Of a stretch of DNA of 64,000 nt, positions 50,079-61,600 are shown piece by piece (positions within the stretch are counted from its first letter, which is position 1; each line of letters begins with the position of its first letter). A program made the translations under genes and the position numbers. The stretch is from Rallus limicola (lineage: Eukaryota; Chordata; Aves; Gruiformes; Rallidae): the NCBI GenBank assembly GCA_022605955.1, contig JAKCOZ010000021.1, forward strand, positions 10,212,501-10,276,500. The letters are read 5' to 3'. Under the pieces are notes generated by a model. The model was given only the letters and a program-made list of their open reading frames with translations, had not been told where the DNA came from and ran no database searches.

Positions 50079-52420
50079 GTTGAGTCATACTTTGAATAGA
50101 ACATTGTTTGAAGCAAAACAGGCTCAAGGCTTCATTCACGTAGAGGTTTTAACTCTTAAGTGAAATTTCCTGAACACTTCCCTGTGCCCTGCTGGCTACT
50201 TCCTGCTGCCTACTTCCTGCTGCCTCTTCCTCCAAGGACACACATGGTCAGGGAGAAGACCAGGAGTCCAGTGCCTAACTGGAGTTTTCTTCACCCTGAT
50301 CTCTGCTATGTTTCCTCTGTTAAATGATGGGAGATGACTCTGCCATGTGACCAAAATACAGATGTCCCTCATATGTAACAGTAATTAATGCCCTAGTCAG
50401 GTTCTGAGACCAGACTATGTCCCATAGTGTGGCAGAACATCCACACACTGATGTGAAACAAGGAAGTGGCTCCATTTCAGTCACTCAAAAACATGACTGG
50501 CCACCTGCTCATGAAGGACTGAAGCTTACTGTGCTCAAGGGCTTTCAGTAGGAACCACCATCACCCCGAGACTGGGCATCGCTGACTTAATCCACCACCA
50601 TTCACATGCCAAATACATACATACCTCACACCTTTTTTCCCAAGAATGAGAGAAGTGTCCTTTTTCACATTTCAGTCGTAATATTACTATTGTTATCTAG
50701 CAGTATATGTTTGACCAAGTTTTATTTTCAATTCCCACAGGCATCTGCATGATTCCAAGTATACTTTGGGAGCCTGTTGCTTCTGGATGGAAAGGTTCTG
50801 GAGTATTTGGACAGAACTCCTCTTTGGTAAGCAGAAATGGCAGATGGACTCTTCTATTCTTTCAGGCTTCAGAGCAGATAAATAGTTGTTATACCTCATA
50901 CTTTCTGTTTTATTGCTTGTTTCACATCATCAGGGCAAGGACCCTGGATGGAAAGATGCATTTGTACTTATTTTTACAGGTGACATTTAAGAGGCAAAGT
51001 GCAATGCAAAGATTTTCTCCAGATGTGTTTTCTGCTTGTGATAGATAATATCACAAGAAATACGAGGGGTGTTTTGGTGCCTCTATATACAGGTACTTCA
51101 CATTTACAAATTTCCATTAAGAAGTGTCAAAAGTAGCTTTTTAAGAAGCTGCCACTGCTCAGCAGTTGAACTCGTGCTGATTGGTTGTATGTTTTTAATT
51201 CTTATTTCCAAGTTCTGTGTGCCAAAGTCATGACAGCCCACAAAAAAACAAGGGACCAGCGGAAGAAGCCTAGTGCAACTAATCGATCCAAATCACAGTT
51301 AGCTAAATATTAGTTTATGTCAAGATGCTATCACAAGGGAGATATACCCACTAAAGCCATCTACATACAAAGGAACATGAAGCATATAACCCATATTGCA
51401 ACAAATATGCATTACATACAAGACAATCCCCATGTACCGGGTCCATACACAAACACGCATGCAGTGTGTACCCACCAACTGTGCAAACACAAACCCACAC
51501 AGAACAAGTTACCATCTGTGAAGGATGGGTGAGTTTGAACCTCTCCACATCAAGTTGGGCAAGCTGATTTTTGGTCTAGTTAAGGTTTTCAAGTTCACAG
51601 AACATCTTCATTTCTGCACTGGGTTAAAATATTCACCTTCCCAAACTGTCCTTGAAGAACACACAAGTATTACCCTAAAATAATGAATAGCCTAGTAGCT
51701 AGGACAATTAGCTGGGATGTGAAAGATTTTGTAAGTCAAAACCAGAAGTAGAATTTATGCCCCAAGTCTAGCATGAGAGTATTAATCACCAGATCAGTGG
51801 TTGCTTTAGGGCTTTGCTTTTGTGCTGTTCTATTTTGATATAAAACCAAGCAGATCACTGGACCTAAATAGAGATAATTTTGAGCACAATGGCCAGAGTA
51901 CTTCTGTGGGATGTGGAAGACAAAGTTCAATACATATTTAATATTTATACAAAATAGGACAGTTCCAATACCATGTTCCCATGAAAAATTTCAGGTTCAA
52001 CATAGTGTAATTTTCCTTTAAAAAACCAGCAGAGAAACTCTTCATCGGAAAATTCCCAAGTAGCTTTTCCTCTTGAACCACCTATGGGGTTTGCCAAAGT
52101 AGTTGACGTACAATGAGATTTTTGCCCTCTGTAATTTAAATCCATGAGTTTTTTTCTAAGGGTGATTCATTTTACAAAAACACACAACAAATAAACAAAC
52201 ACATAACTGGAGTTAAGAAGAAGCATGTGTTATGGATTAGGAAAAAGAGCACCCCTCGAAAGCTCAGCTGGTCCTGTTCATTATAAAGATAGTGTTATTT
52301 TTTTCCATTTCATTGTCTTCCTTTTTTGTCTGTGCTTCTTTTCTCACAGTGTCTCCCCTCATTTTTTTCTCTCTGGTACAGTGCTCTCTCCATGTGCCAT
52401 TTGTTTGCTTTCCTTGCTGC
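50079..52420. other. Non-coding stretch with a small tandem repeat
   Basis: No gene is recognised; the longest frame is 113 codons (50707-51048 plus), without motifs. At 50196-50223 the 14-mer 'ctacttcctgctgc' occurs twice in tandem, followed by a partial third copy. Poly-pyrimidine segments near 52310-52400 resemble splice acceptors, but no following open exon is convincing. Confidence 0.5.
50196..50233. repeat. 14-bp tandem repeat, about 2.5 copies
   Basis: Two exact 14-base units of 'ctacttcctgctgc' are followed by a partial, altered third unit ('ctcttcctcc'). Confidence 0.9.
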
Positions 52421-52563
52421 TAGGCTTTGTCTAGACCAAGATGTGGAGTGCATTAGCTTATACCAGTTAACAGTAGAACAGATAAGACAGTGAGCCTTTG
52501 ACTTGTTTTAAATTGACTTAAATATGCTAAAACATTTCATATCCTGTTGTCTAGATGAGCCCT
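52421..52563. mobile_element. hAT-like non-autonomous DNA transposon (MITE) relic
   Basis: The left end reads 'taggctttgtctagaccaag'. The right end, reverse complemented, reads 'agggctcatctagacaaca'. The two share an AGG-CT..TCTAGAC core and so form imperfect terminal inverted repeats about 140 bp apart. CAGGGCTTGTCTACAC-type ends are characteristic of short hAT-family elements in sauropsids, which depend on a transposase supplied in trans. No 8-bp target duplication is clear, consistent with age. The interior is AT-rich and non-coding. Confidence 0.5.
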
Positions 52564-54375
52564 TTATTTGTCTGAAATGAATGTTGTGTCCTTTGTAGAG
52601 CAGTCTCAATGGCAGTGCCGTCACCGTATGTATGTTCTGAGCACCTTCCAGCCTTGTGTAAAGCAACACACAGCAGCTGCCATACGCAGTTCATTCTCTC
52701 CTCCCTTTCCCAGAGGGACACCTGGCTTTGCAGGTACATGTTTTTCTTTTTGTAGACTGTGTCTTGTGGAAAATGACATACCTGCATGATGTTTGTGTTT
52801 GAGAAGGTGGGTCAAAGCATGCCTCATGCTTACAGTAGAAGGTAGTAATGGACCTCAGGTGCTGGAGAGTGTATTACAGGACCCAGGGCTGTTCCCTTAT
52901 CAAATGAACTTGAACTGAACTGAGTTTGCAAAGCTATGGTGTTTGTAAATATGTGCTGTAAATACAGTGGAGTGAGACAGGGAGAATTAAATGGAAGCAG
53001 CTTAGGACAAAAATAGGAATAAACCCCATGATAATTTGATAGAATGTATTACTTCCCACCTAATTTGAGATTTCAGTTTTCTCTCCTCCCTTTCCCTCAC
53101 CGCTCAAGTTCCTACAGCAAGTTTTCAGCCACTCTAGTGAAATTACAGTGATTGACAGTGCAAGTAACTTGATTAAAATTAAACTCACTTTTACCAATAG
53201 GTCCATACAGGTTTTTTCTTTGTTTTATAGGAAATGCACATGTGTAACTAAATCCAAATTTGGCAAAGATACGACTTTTGAATCAATTCACAATGACTCT
53301 CATTCATTTCACTGTAGCATCTCACACCAGAATGTGATCGGCTTCATACAGCAATATCCCTGCCTGTTTTATTTCTTTTAAGCGTGTAATTGGTGAGGCA
53401 GAATGTACCTGGAATGTGTTTTGCTACAGGAGGCACAGCAGCTCTGCCCTCTGGAAAGTGACACTCAGGATTTCTTAGCTCCAGTTGTCATAAGAAGAGA
53501 TAATTAATTAGCCGTGGGGCTGGGCAGGACAGGGGTCTGAGAGGTTGGGAACTGTCAGGGAAATGGCTAAATAGATTCAGGGAACAGTAAAGCAGTCCAA
53601 AAGCTGGAGGAGAACTGCTGGAGAGATCTCTGGTTTGAAAGCCAAAGGTTTCCAGGCAAAAGCCAGAAGGGCTATATAAACGTAACTGAGTGGGTGGACA
53701 GAACAGATCAGCCATGTATTCAGAGGTCTTTCGATTCACTGACCCTCTTTAGCACCAGACGCTGCTTTTAATGCACAGCTGGCTGGTGGAGGAGTATTTC
53801 ACTGTAAACAGAGTGGGAGATGGCTCTAACATCCAGGACGGAGCTGGGAGCCGGTTGCCCAGTACTGTACTTGTCCCAACTGGAGGTTGGATCTTTTTGA
53901 TCATGTCCCACACGTTGTACTGTATTCATGAATCACTTCCTGCCTCTGCCCTTTCTGCTCGCTGCGGCATCACAGCAGCTCTGCTCTGGGACTGGGTCCT
54001 GCAGCCTGGGCTGAGCTGTTTGTGTTCTCTGTGCGCTGTCCTGGCGCCTGCTGGAGCAGAGAAAAGGCTGCTGTGCCTCTAAACTGCTGTGTCATACTTA
54101 GTTATTAATGACCAAGAACCACATGACACAAAGTTCTGGGAAGCTCAAGCAGATTCCAGGAAGGGGTCAAGGAGTTCAATAAACAGTTTTATTAGAACTT
54201 GAATTGCAACCAAAAGGCTACACATTTACTTTTTTAATAAAAACTTTGTGAGTGTTACTTGAATTTAGAGATCCTATGAATGGTAGAAAAAGCACAGAGG
54301 GTTATCTTGATTTTTATGTCACTGCTAGTTCAAAGTTGTCCTTGGTAAGGAAACCTGAATACACCCTTCATTTCA
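52564..54375. other. Non-coding stretch, no gene recognised
   Basis: The longest frame is 103 codons (53771-54082 plus), leucine- and alanine-rich with several cysteines, in a locally GC-richer block. It has no recognisable domain or splice context, and I treat it as chance. Confidence 0.5.
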
Positions 54376-54487
54376 TACAACCCCAAACTGGTGTGGCTGG
54401 AAGGGGCCTCAGACTTCCCCCAGTGCCCCCTCGCCACAGGCAGGAACACCCTACACTAGCCCAGGGTGCCCACCCTGGACTGGGTAA
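54376..54487 (-). mobile_element. CR1 LINE 3'-end fragment, minus orientation
   Basis: Plus-strand text runs 'ggctggaaggggcctcagac', 'ttcccccagtgccccctcg', 'ccacaggcaggaacacc' and 'actagcccagggtgccca'. This follows the reverse complement of the CR1 tail: 'ggttggaagggacctcagac', then 'ccatgggcagggacacc', then 'actagaccaggttgccc'. It ends near a small hairpin at 54461-54478 (8-bp arms 'ccagggtg'/'caccctgg' with a 2-base loop). Immediately after comes a CR1 tail in the opposite orientation. Confidence 0.75.
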
Positions 54488-54533
54488 GCTTTGAGGGCCC
54501 TTCCCACCTAAACCAGTCTGGGACTCTGGGGTG
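54488..54533 (+). mobile_element. CR1 LINE 3' terminus, plus orientation
   Basis: The sequence 'gctttgagggcccttcccac', continuing 'ctaaaccagtctgggactct', matches the very end of CR1 on the plus strand ('gagggtcccttccaaccc', then 'aaaccattctgtgattct'). It lies next to a minus-strand CR1 fragment, so the two tails point away from each other. Its reverse complement aligns with the start of the neighbouring fragment (about 54379-54414), making an imperfect inverted repeat. Confidence 0.65.
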
Positions 54534-54552
54534 CAATGAAGTGCACACAATC

Positions 54553-54603
54553 AAAGGATCAGACTCTTGCCTCAGTTACACTGGTGGAAATTCAGAAGTC
54601 AGG
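54553..54603. mobile_element. Old amniote interspersed repeat fragment
   Basis: The stretch 'aaaggatcagactcttgcct' followed by 'cagttacactggtggaaatt' and 'cagaagtcagggg' resembles a very old, widely dispersed amniote sequence with the order 'gatcaggcccttg', 'cagttacactggtgtaaat' and 'ctggagtcactcc'. The fragment is short and the family name uncertain. It sits about 20 bases from the inverted CR1 pair. Confidence 0.45.
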
Positions 54604-57600
54604 GGAGCACTGTGAACTACGTCTCATGCTATCGCAAGCCTTGTGTAGGCATGTCCCACCTCACAGTAAGAAGGAGACAGAAATTCTGGATTGGCTTATG
54701 ATGTTAGCAGTGTGCAGGGTTATCATTCCGGGTGGCAGACATCGTATCAATGCCTGTTGCGGAGAACAGGTGGAAAGGGCTTTCACACTGACACAGAGGG
54801 ACAGTGGCACAGTGAAAAGGGCTGGGGTGAGACTCAGCAGGCACATGGCCCCACCTCAGCGTCCCCACAGTAAGTGGCACTAATTGGCTCTGTTTCCTGG
54901 CAGCAAGCCTGTGAACTGCAGAAGTTGGTGCTCAGTAAAAAACAATTTTTCAGTAAATTGCCTTTGCTAAAGTAATTGCTTTTACATTATCTCTACCACA
55001 CACTCGTTAAGACCAAGCTACAGTTCTGTCTCACTGAACATGCTTTTAATTAGTGTTTCTGGCTTTACTTTTGCATTTCCTTTTACTGCCATCAAGCACT
55101 ATGAGGTATCTAACACTGTGCATGGTATAAATTTATCAATTTGTTCATTCATCAATTGATGTGTGTCGTAAGAAATGGGACACAGGAATACATCTCCCTT
55201 TGAAGTGACCATAAAGCATCCATTATAGTAAATATTAATAACTCATTAATGAGCATTGCTATTACGCTGTTACTAATGAGTACTGAGGCACAGGAATGAA
55301 GTGTCCGAGCCAACTTATTCTGAAGTAAATTAAGGTGCTTTTTGGCCTTACTAGAAAGTGAAGGAACATGACCAAGTCACTCCTTGAGGTAAATAGAAGA
55401 GCTAAAACTAGAGGCCAGGTCTGCCTCATACTCCACTGACCTGTCCACAGGACAGGCTCTTGTGAATGCTTTTTGTTGGCTGGTTGCTACAAACCACAGC
55501 TCTGGATGGTGATGTTTAGCAGTTCCGTGTATTAGTAGAGAGAACAAAACTTTCCCCCAGTAGTGCTGAATTGACGAAAGCTCTGCACTGGGTGTTGTAG
55601 GTACCTCTGGGGTAACAGACAGCAAGTACCCAAGGAGATACACAGAGCTGCTTGGCAGTCTTCAGTGAAGGAAGTGAAAAAACATCGCATCTGTTTGAAA
55701 TAAACGGGGAATTTTAGAGCGGCAGAATGGAATTACCCAGGCTGGGATCTGACTTCAGTTAACTGGTGTTAACTCTTGCAAAAGCAGCCACAGACTTTTC
55801 AGTGAGCACACTGGTGAGCAGTTCGGTTCAACCTCTTGATGTAGGGGTGGCACTCCAAACAGCCTCATGCCTCCCATCATGAGGCGATGGGCTGGCTCAC
55901 TGCTGCCTCAGAGGAGACCATGATGCTGTTAATCCGGACGGCTGCTTCCACACCTCTAGAGTGTACCAAAGCCTTTGCCTAAAATTCCGCACTACGTGTG
56001 ATGGCTCCTGAGGCTCCTCACTAGAAAAGCTGCCTGAAGCATGGCAAACCCAACCTGCAGGTATCTGTGTATTGATAAATACCAATAAAATGTCAATTAT
56101 TTGCAAAGGCTGTTGAAATTCCATAATGCTGTGATGCTTCAGAACACTCCATAAACTACTTACAAATGGATACACAAAGAGTATTTTTTCATGCCAGATT
56201 TCAGACAATCTCAATCCTTGGTTATGTCTAAAGCGGACTGGAAGGTGTAATTGTGGCATGTACAGGAAACCTCTGAACTACTTTTATCTTAGGTGGCACA
56301 GGAAACGAGAGAAATGAAGGCACATGGACATAGATTTAAGCTTTCTAAGCCTTTGTAAGTTTACTAGTTCTCTGGGTACCAATAAGGGGGTTGCAGCTTA
56401 AGAGCTGCAGATCACCCTACACAAAGTCAGTACATCTTTTATTTGCCCCACAATATGAACCAATTCTAATCAAACATGTTGCACATTTATAAAGAGTTGT
56501 TCTCACAGCTTCCGAGGGTTTCTAGCTTCATAGGAAACAAAGTACAAAATGTAGTAGCACTAATGAATTTTGGCTTTCCTGTGGTGTGGGCTCTGGTGGG
56601 TGTGAGCCCCATGGGGAGGTTTTTCTGTATCTGGGAATTCACTGTCCTTCTTGTCTGCTTTCTGTGGTGGTGCATACAGCGTAACTCTACTGAAGATTTT
56701 CCCTTCATAGATGTATTCATAAAATCTCTTCTTTACCTGACTGCTACAGTGAAATATAGGATCTTAACACAATGTAGACCTCTGTCTTTATGTCAGATTT
56801 AGTGGAAAGCTGCCAGTTGCTTCAAAATTGTAAATAATTGATGGCTAAAGAGACACATGTATGTGACATACATGAACAGCACAACCACATAAATCCCATT
56901 TCTTTAGGAAATCAGGTTAAAGATAAGGAGATGAGCAAGAAAGAGTCTGCAGAAATACCTGCCAACGGTGAAGTTAGCATGAAAATGGGGGAGATGACAA
57001 AGGAAAATTTAATGTTTCACTGAATAACTATTTCTCCCAAAATTTTAATTCAAGCTCAGTTTATTTGCTGCAAAAGAAATTATATAAAATTAAACTGTCA
57101 CTAAAATTTCTGTGAAAAGTTTTAGATCAGGCATGATTAGAAAGCCCAAGAAAGCTCCTAAACAACCACCAAACCAGACAGACAGATCTCTTTTAGCTGG
57201 AAAATGTAAGGATCAACAGAAATATGATGTGGGAAAATATACATGGACTGAGGTGAAAGTTCTTAGGAAGTGAGGACCATTCAGTGACTTGCTTTGGATT
57301 TGGGTGACAGTGAAAAAAAATTACCGTCAGAAGTTGTCCAAGCAACAGTGTCCTGTTTATATCTTGTGGTCTTATGAGTAACTGACTGGAAAAAAACAAG
57401 AATGAAAAGATAACAATTACAATAAAATTAAATTAAATAAGCCAGTGACTCATTACAAGCAGTAAAAACAAAAACAAGATCGTTTAGGACTCAATCGCAA
57501 CACAAGAATTAAAAGGAAACACAGAAATGGCTAGTAAGTTTTCCTTATACACACATACAATCACACTGAGGCAGGAAAGGATCAAACTGATCACACAACG

Positions 57601-58514
57601 ACACTGGGAGGCAGAAAATTCAGCAGATATTCACTATAATGCTATATCCCTTGAGCAGCCATGCTCATTTCAGTGAGACCAAGCAAGGACACAACTCATC
57701 CAACCAGGGCATACCGCTGGTGGCAGCCGTTTGCCTGCATACCCACTCTTGCTCCATAAACGTGTTTTATTGAGCAACATTGTCAGGCTTTAGTAAAGTG
57801 TTATCACTGAAGCCCCATCCTTGATCTCCTTCATAATTTTGACAGAGACTCAGGGCTATTCCCAGAATAAGGGCAATCCAGGAAACTCTTGAAATATTTA
57901 AGCAAATATGAGCTCAGTTTCAGATGAGTCTGTTGGGACCGTTTGCACAGTTACTGGGCTCCCAAAGCACAGTAGTGCTAGGAACTGCACTCGGTGCTTT
58001 TCACAGGGATCTGACCTGAAATGCTGAGCCCTGCTCTGCTGTAAGGCTTTGAGAAAAATAACAATAAATAAATACACACCCCTCAAAACCCAATCCCAAA
58101 CCTCTAGAAGATTTATTTTGAAGAAGTGTATTATATAAAGGGGTATCTTGACTTTTCAATGCCATTAATTGCCTATGCCAAGCTGACAAATTCAGGGTAG
58201 AATATGAAAATCCCTAAAGTTTGTGGTCATTTGTATTGGCTCACTTCCAAACAAACTCGATCTTTCTGTCTCATTTGTCATGTATTTCTTGTGTTCTGAT
58301 TTCCTGGATATCTAAAAGATCACTTCTTTGGTACACTAAGCTTGATGGACAAATGGGCACAGTGACTCTTGAACTGCTTTTGAGTTGTCTGTGATGCAGT
58401 TTAGGGACCTTTAACTTTGCTGCAGCAGAGAGGTTGACCTGCTATTCCCGAAGCCCTAGAAATTCTGTGGAAATGCATCTTGTTTAGCTCTGCTTTAGCA
58501 CTGCAATCCAAAGA
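54604..58514. other. Non-coding stretch; one weak candidate exon and an AT-rich motif cluster
   Basis: No gene can be supported. The longest frames are 120 codons (55897-56259 minus) and 108 codons (56476-56802 plus), with no domain. At 56838-57023 a 61-codon polar frame contains an acceptor-like 'tttctttag' before its second half (see findings). The 55130-55285 part is AT-rich, with two short palindromes ('atcaattgat', 'ctcattaatgag') and several TAAT motifs. Confidence 0.5.
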
Positions 58515-58695
58515 ACAAAAAGCACTTCATAAACAATGGCTCTTCATGCCACCAATAAGGTAAAGTAGTATCTTGGAGGAAAACAAGACACAAAGCAGTG
58601 AAGTGATTTCCCCTTGTTTGCTCTAGGGGAGCAATAAATAGAATCTAAATCTCCTGACTGCTTGTCCTGTGCTTCGGCCACGAGACCAGGCTTCA
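58515..58695 (+). mobile_element. MIR-like (CORE-SINE) relic, longer copy
   Basis: The plus strand keeps an unusually long MIR-like order: 'aaaaagcacttcataaacaa', 'accaataaggtaaagtagta', 'gacacaaagcagtgaagtga', 'tttccccttgtttgctct', then 'atagaatctaaatctcctga' and 'ctgcttgtcctgtgcttcgg' plus 'ccacgagacca'. The corresponding consensus-like parts are 'aaagcactttacaaaca', 'gaggtaggtaagtatta', 'ggcacagagaggttaagtga', 'cttgcccaaggtcac', 'agaacccaggtctcctga' and 'tgctctatccactagacca'. It is the best preserved MIR-type relic in the window and is non-coding. Confidence 0.7.
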
Positions 58696-61600
58696 TCTGA
58701 CAGACACTCGTTCCTGGTGTGTGCATTGTTTTTCTGCACAGATGGTAAATCCTCCTGCAGAGTAAACAGCCTGCAAAGTGAACAGCTGCAGATGCCTTTT
58801 TGACAAGCCCCTTGCCTGATGCTGGCCATGTGGAGGATTTGTACCCGTCAGATACATTACCCCATGTTCAGCTGTGCCGCGCTGTTTACAGGCTGGTTCC
58901 CTGGAAGTCAGCAGAGCTTCTCACAACAAGTCCCTCAATTCTTGAAAAGACATGACTCAAGTATTTTTAACTGTTTCGCACCAAGTCCTCTATGACTGTA
59001 CTGTGCATGGCTGTTCTGTGCTTGAGCTACTTCTGTCCTTTGGTGTGCTGTCACCCAGCAGGAATGTTCTTCTTGAGTGTTCCTGGCACTGAAGCTGAGC
59101 TGTGAGGTTAGCACAGAGCTGAACAGATCTCATGCTCACTTACATTTACCAGTCTATATATTTCAAAGCTTGCAGGGCTGAACAAACACATTCCTGAGGA
59201 GCAGCTCAGCTCTTTCACCACCACGAAAGATGCTGCCTGAGACCCCGCTGCCAGTGCCTGTTTTGCACACGTGGGCCTTCTCCTAGGGAAGAAGCTGTCT
59301 GGTCAGTGAAGAGACCCGGTATGAAAAGAGCATTTTCTTGGCTCTTGCCTCTCCAGCCCCAGGTTGCACAGAACTGAGGGACACAGAACACTCTCACGTT
59401 GCGTGTTTGTATTCGTTGTGCAAATGTTTACTGCTGACATCAAGCTCCAGTTTGCTAGATCCATGCTCTGGTTTTGATGAATGTGTGCTGAATTTATGCA
59501 TCTGCTCTAAAATAGTAACTTACCAACTGGGTTTAGTATTTTAAAATGTCACTGCCATTGCTGTAACAGATGCTAGCAATAAGCTGACAACCCAGATTTT
59601 CCACTGAGGTCTCATTCATGGATGCTGCTTTTGTAGCAGAATCTGTCAGTTCTCCAAAGTGTAACTCAAAGGTAATCACTGCTGTGTGTTTCTTAAAACG
59701 CTGAAGATTGTGTCCCAGGTGCTATAAGTACTTCATTTAATTTAACCCTGGAAATGTACTCAGTTTGTGACTAGGCAAATGTAGCAGAATCAGCCCGTTT
59801 GAAGAAATTACAAAGGAAAAGATGATAATAGAGAGAAAAGAAGCTTAGAGCTACGAATAATGCAGAAGAGTTTTCTGAGAGGTTATTGGAAATTCACTGG
59901 AAACCACCAAGCTATAAAACTAGAGGCCAAGTTCACATCATCTGCACTGACATCTTGTCAGTTCAGCACAAAGTAGAAGGGGGGACTGAGTCAGCCTCCT
60001 TTCCGCCTCTTCCAAAAACTAGTGAAACCTCCAGAAGAAGCATCCTGCCGAATTGCTGTACTGCCAAGCTGAGCAGCTCAGAAGCAAACAGGAGGTGTTC
60101 TGGCAGGGATCCTCACCTCAGCGCCCTGTGATGCCAGGAAAGCCAGACTATCCCGCCTCGAGCAGCATGTGCTCCTGCACTCAGACCAGAGCTGGAACAT
60201 GAAACGTGCAAAGGTTGACCATGATGTGACACGATGGCTGCAGAAAGGGGCATAAAGGAGTGCTTCCATTGGTGATTTAGGAAGGCAGAGGAGGCCTTGG
60301 TGAACTGAGAGGATCTCCTCAGGCAGACCAACTAAGGAAGAGAATAACAGTAGCAGCTTTGGTCTATACTGGTAATTAGGACTGAGCTTAAAGCCATCAC
60401 GGAATGTTTGTTAGTCACCAGTACTACACACTGTGAAGCTCGGAGGTCAGCGTTCGTGGCTACACAACTCAGGCCTGGAGGGGCTGCAGAGATCCTGGTT
60501 GCAAGGTGAAGCCAGCCTAAGCCTATCCTAAACCCTGACATGTTCTGAAACTTTATCTACAAGGTGCAAGGAACAGGGACCACTTTGTTTAATATGAGTA
60601 CAGAGTGGGACTAATGTGACAGAATGGTCTGGCTGGATGTTCCCGTATCTCTCTCCATGTATTACTGGCTCTGTAAATGAACTGCTGAGAAAACCAGTGT
60701 AACTGCCAGGGCATAAGAAGGGGCATTTTACCTTGCAGGTATCAAACCTCTTGGTTTCAGTATCTCACCAGAAGTTCACCACCAAAAAACTATTCAGGCA
60801 GTAAAATTTGCAGTCAGTTGAGTTCACTAAGCGAATGAAGTTGTACTTGACAAATGTTTTTATGACAGCCTATCTGTGTTGACTAACACACAAATCTAAT
60901 GAAAAAATATTTATAACTGGCATTTGTGTCCCAGCAAATATCCTAGTGTAGAGATGAACTTAGAGCAAGTGCAAGTACTGCCATGCACTTCCGAGCGCTG
61001 GCTGTCACACAGCTCCCCAGTGAGCTGAGATTTATTTCCCTGCAGCCCATGGGGAACTGGAGTCATTTGCAATAGAACTAGTTTTTGGTCTCTGCAAGGC
61101 AAACAAGCGAGGGGAAAGGAGAGGAAGCAGCAGGCATACATCAAGTGGTCTTTAAGCAGCTAGCCTCTGCCAAGGGAAGATAAGAAAAAATGAATTAGCT
61201 ACTCTGGAACCAACTCCACTTCTTTCTCTTAAATAACGTCGGCTTGGTGCCTAGTTAAAGCACATCCTTGCTTTGAATGCCTTGTTTCCGTTCCATGTCA
61301 ATTTTCTAGTGCTAAACTAATTTGCTGAGGCTCTGCTAATGTCCCTGCCAGAGGAGCTTCCATCGCTCTTATCTTTATTTACTCAGAAACATCACAACAG
61401 TGTATTTTAGCCTTATTTTCCTTTCAAATGTTTTCCAGCATTATTCCCCATCTATCCCAAAAGCTGCTTCCTGCACAGTGATACATCTTGGCCAGAGGGT
61501 AACGAATATCCAGCAGTAACGCCCTGGACCATGTTGCACAGTGGAGATTAGCAGAGTACTGACTAACTGGTAACCCCAACCAAGTCTGAAGCTCTGACAG

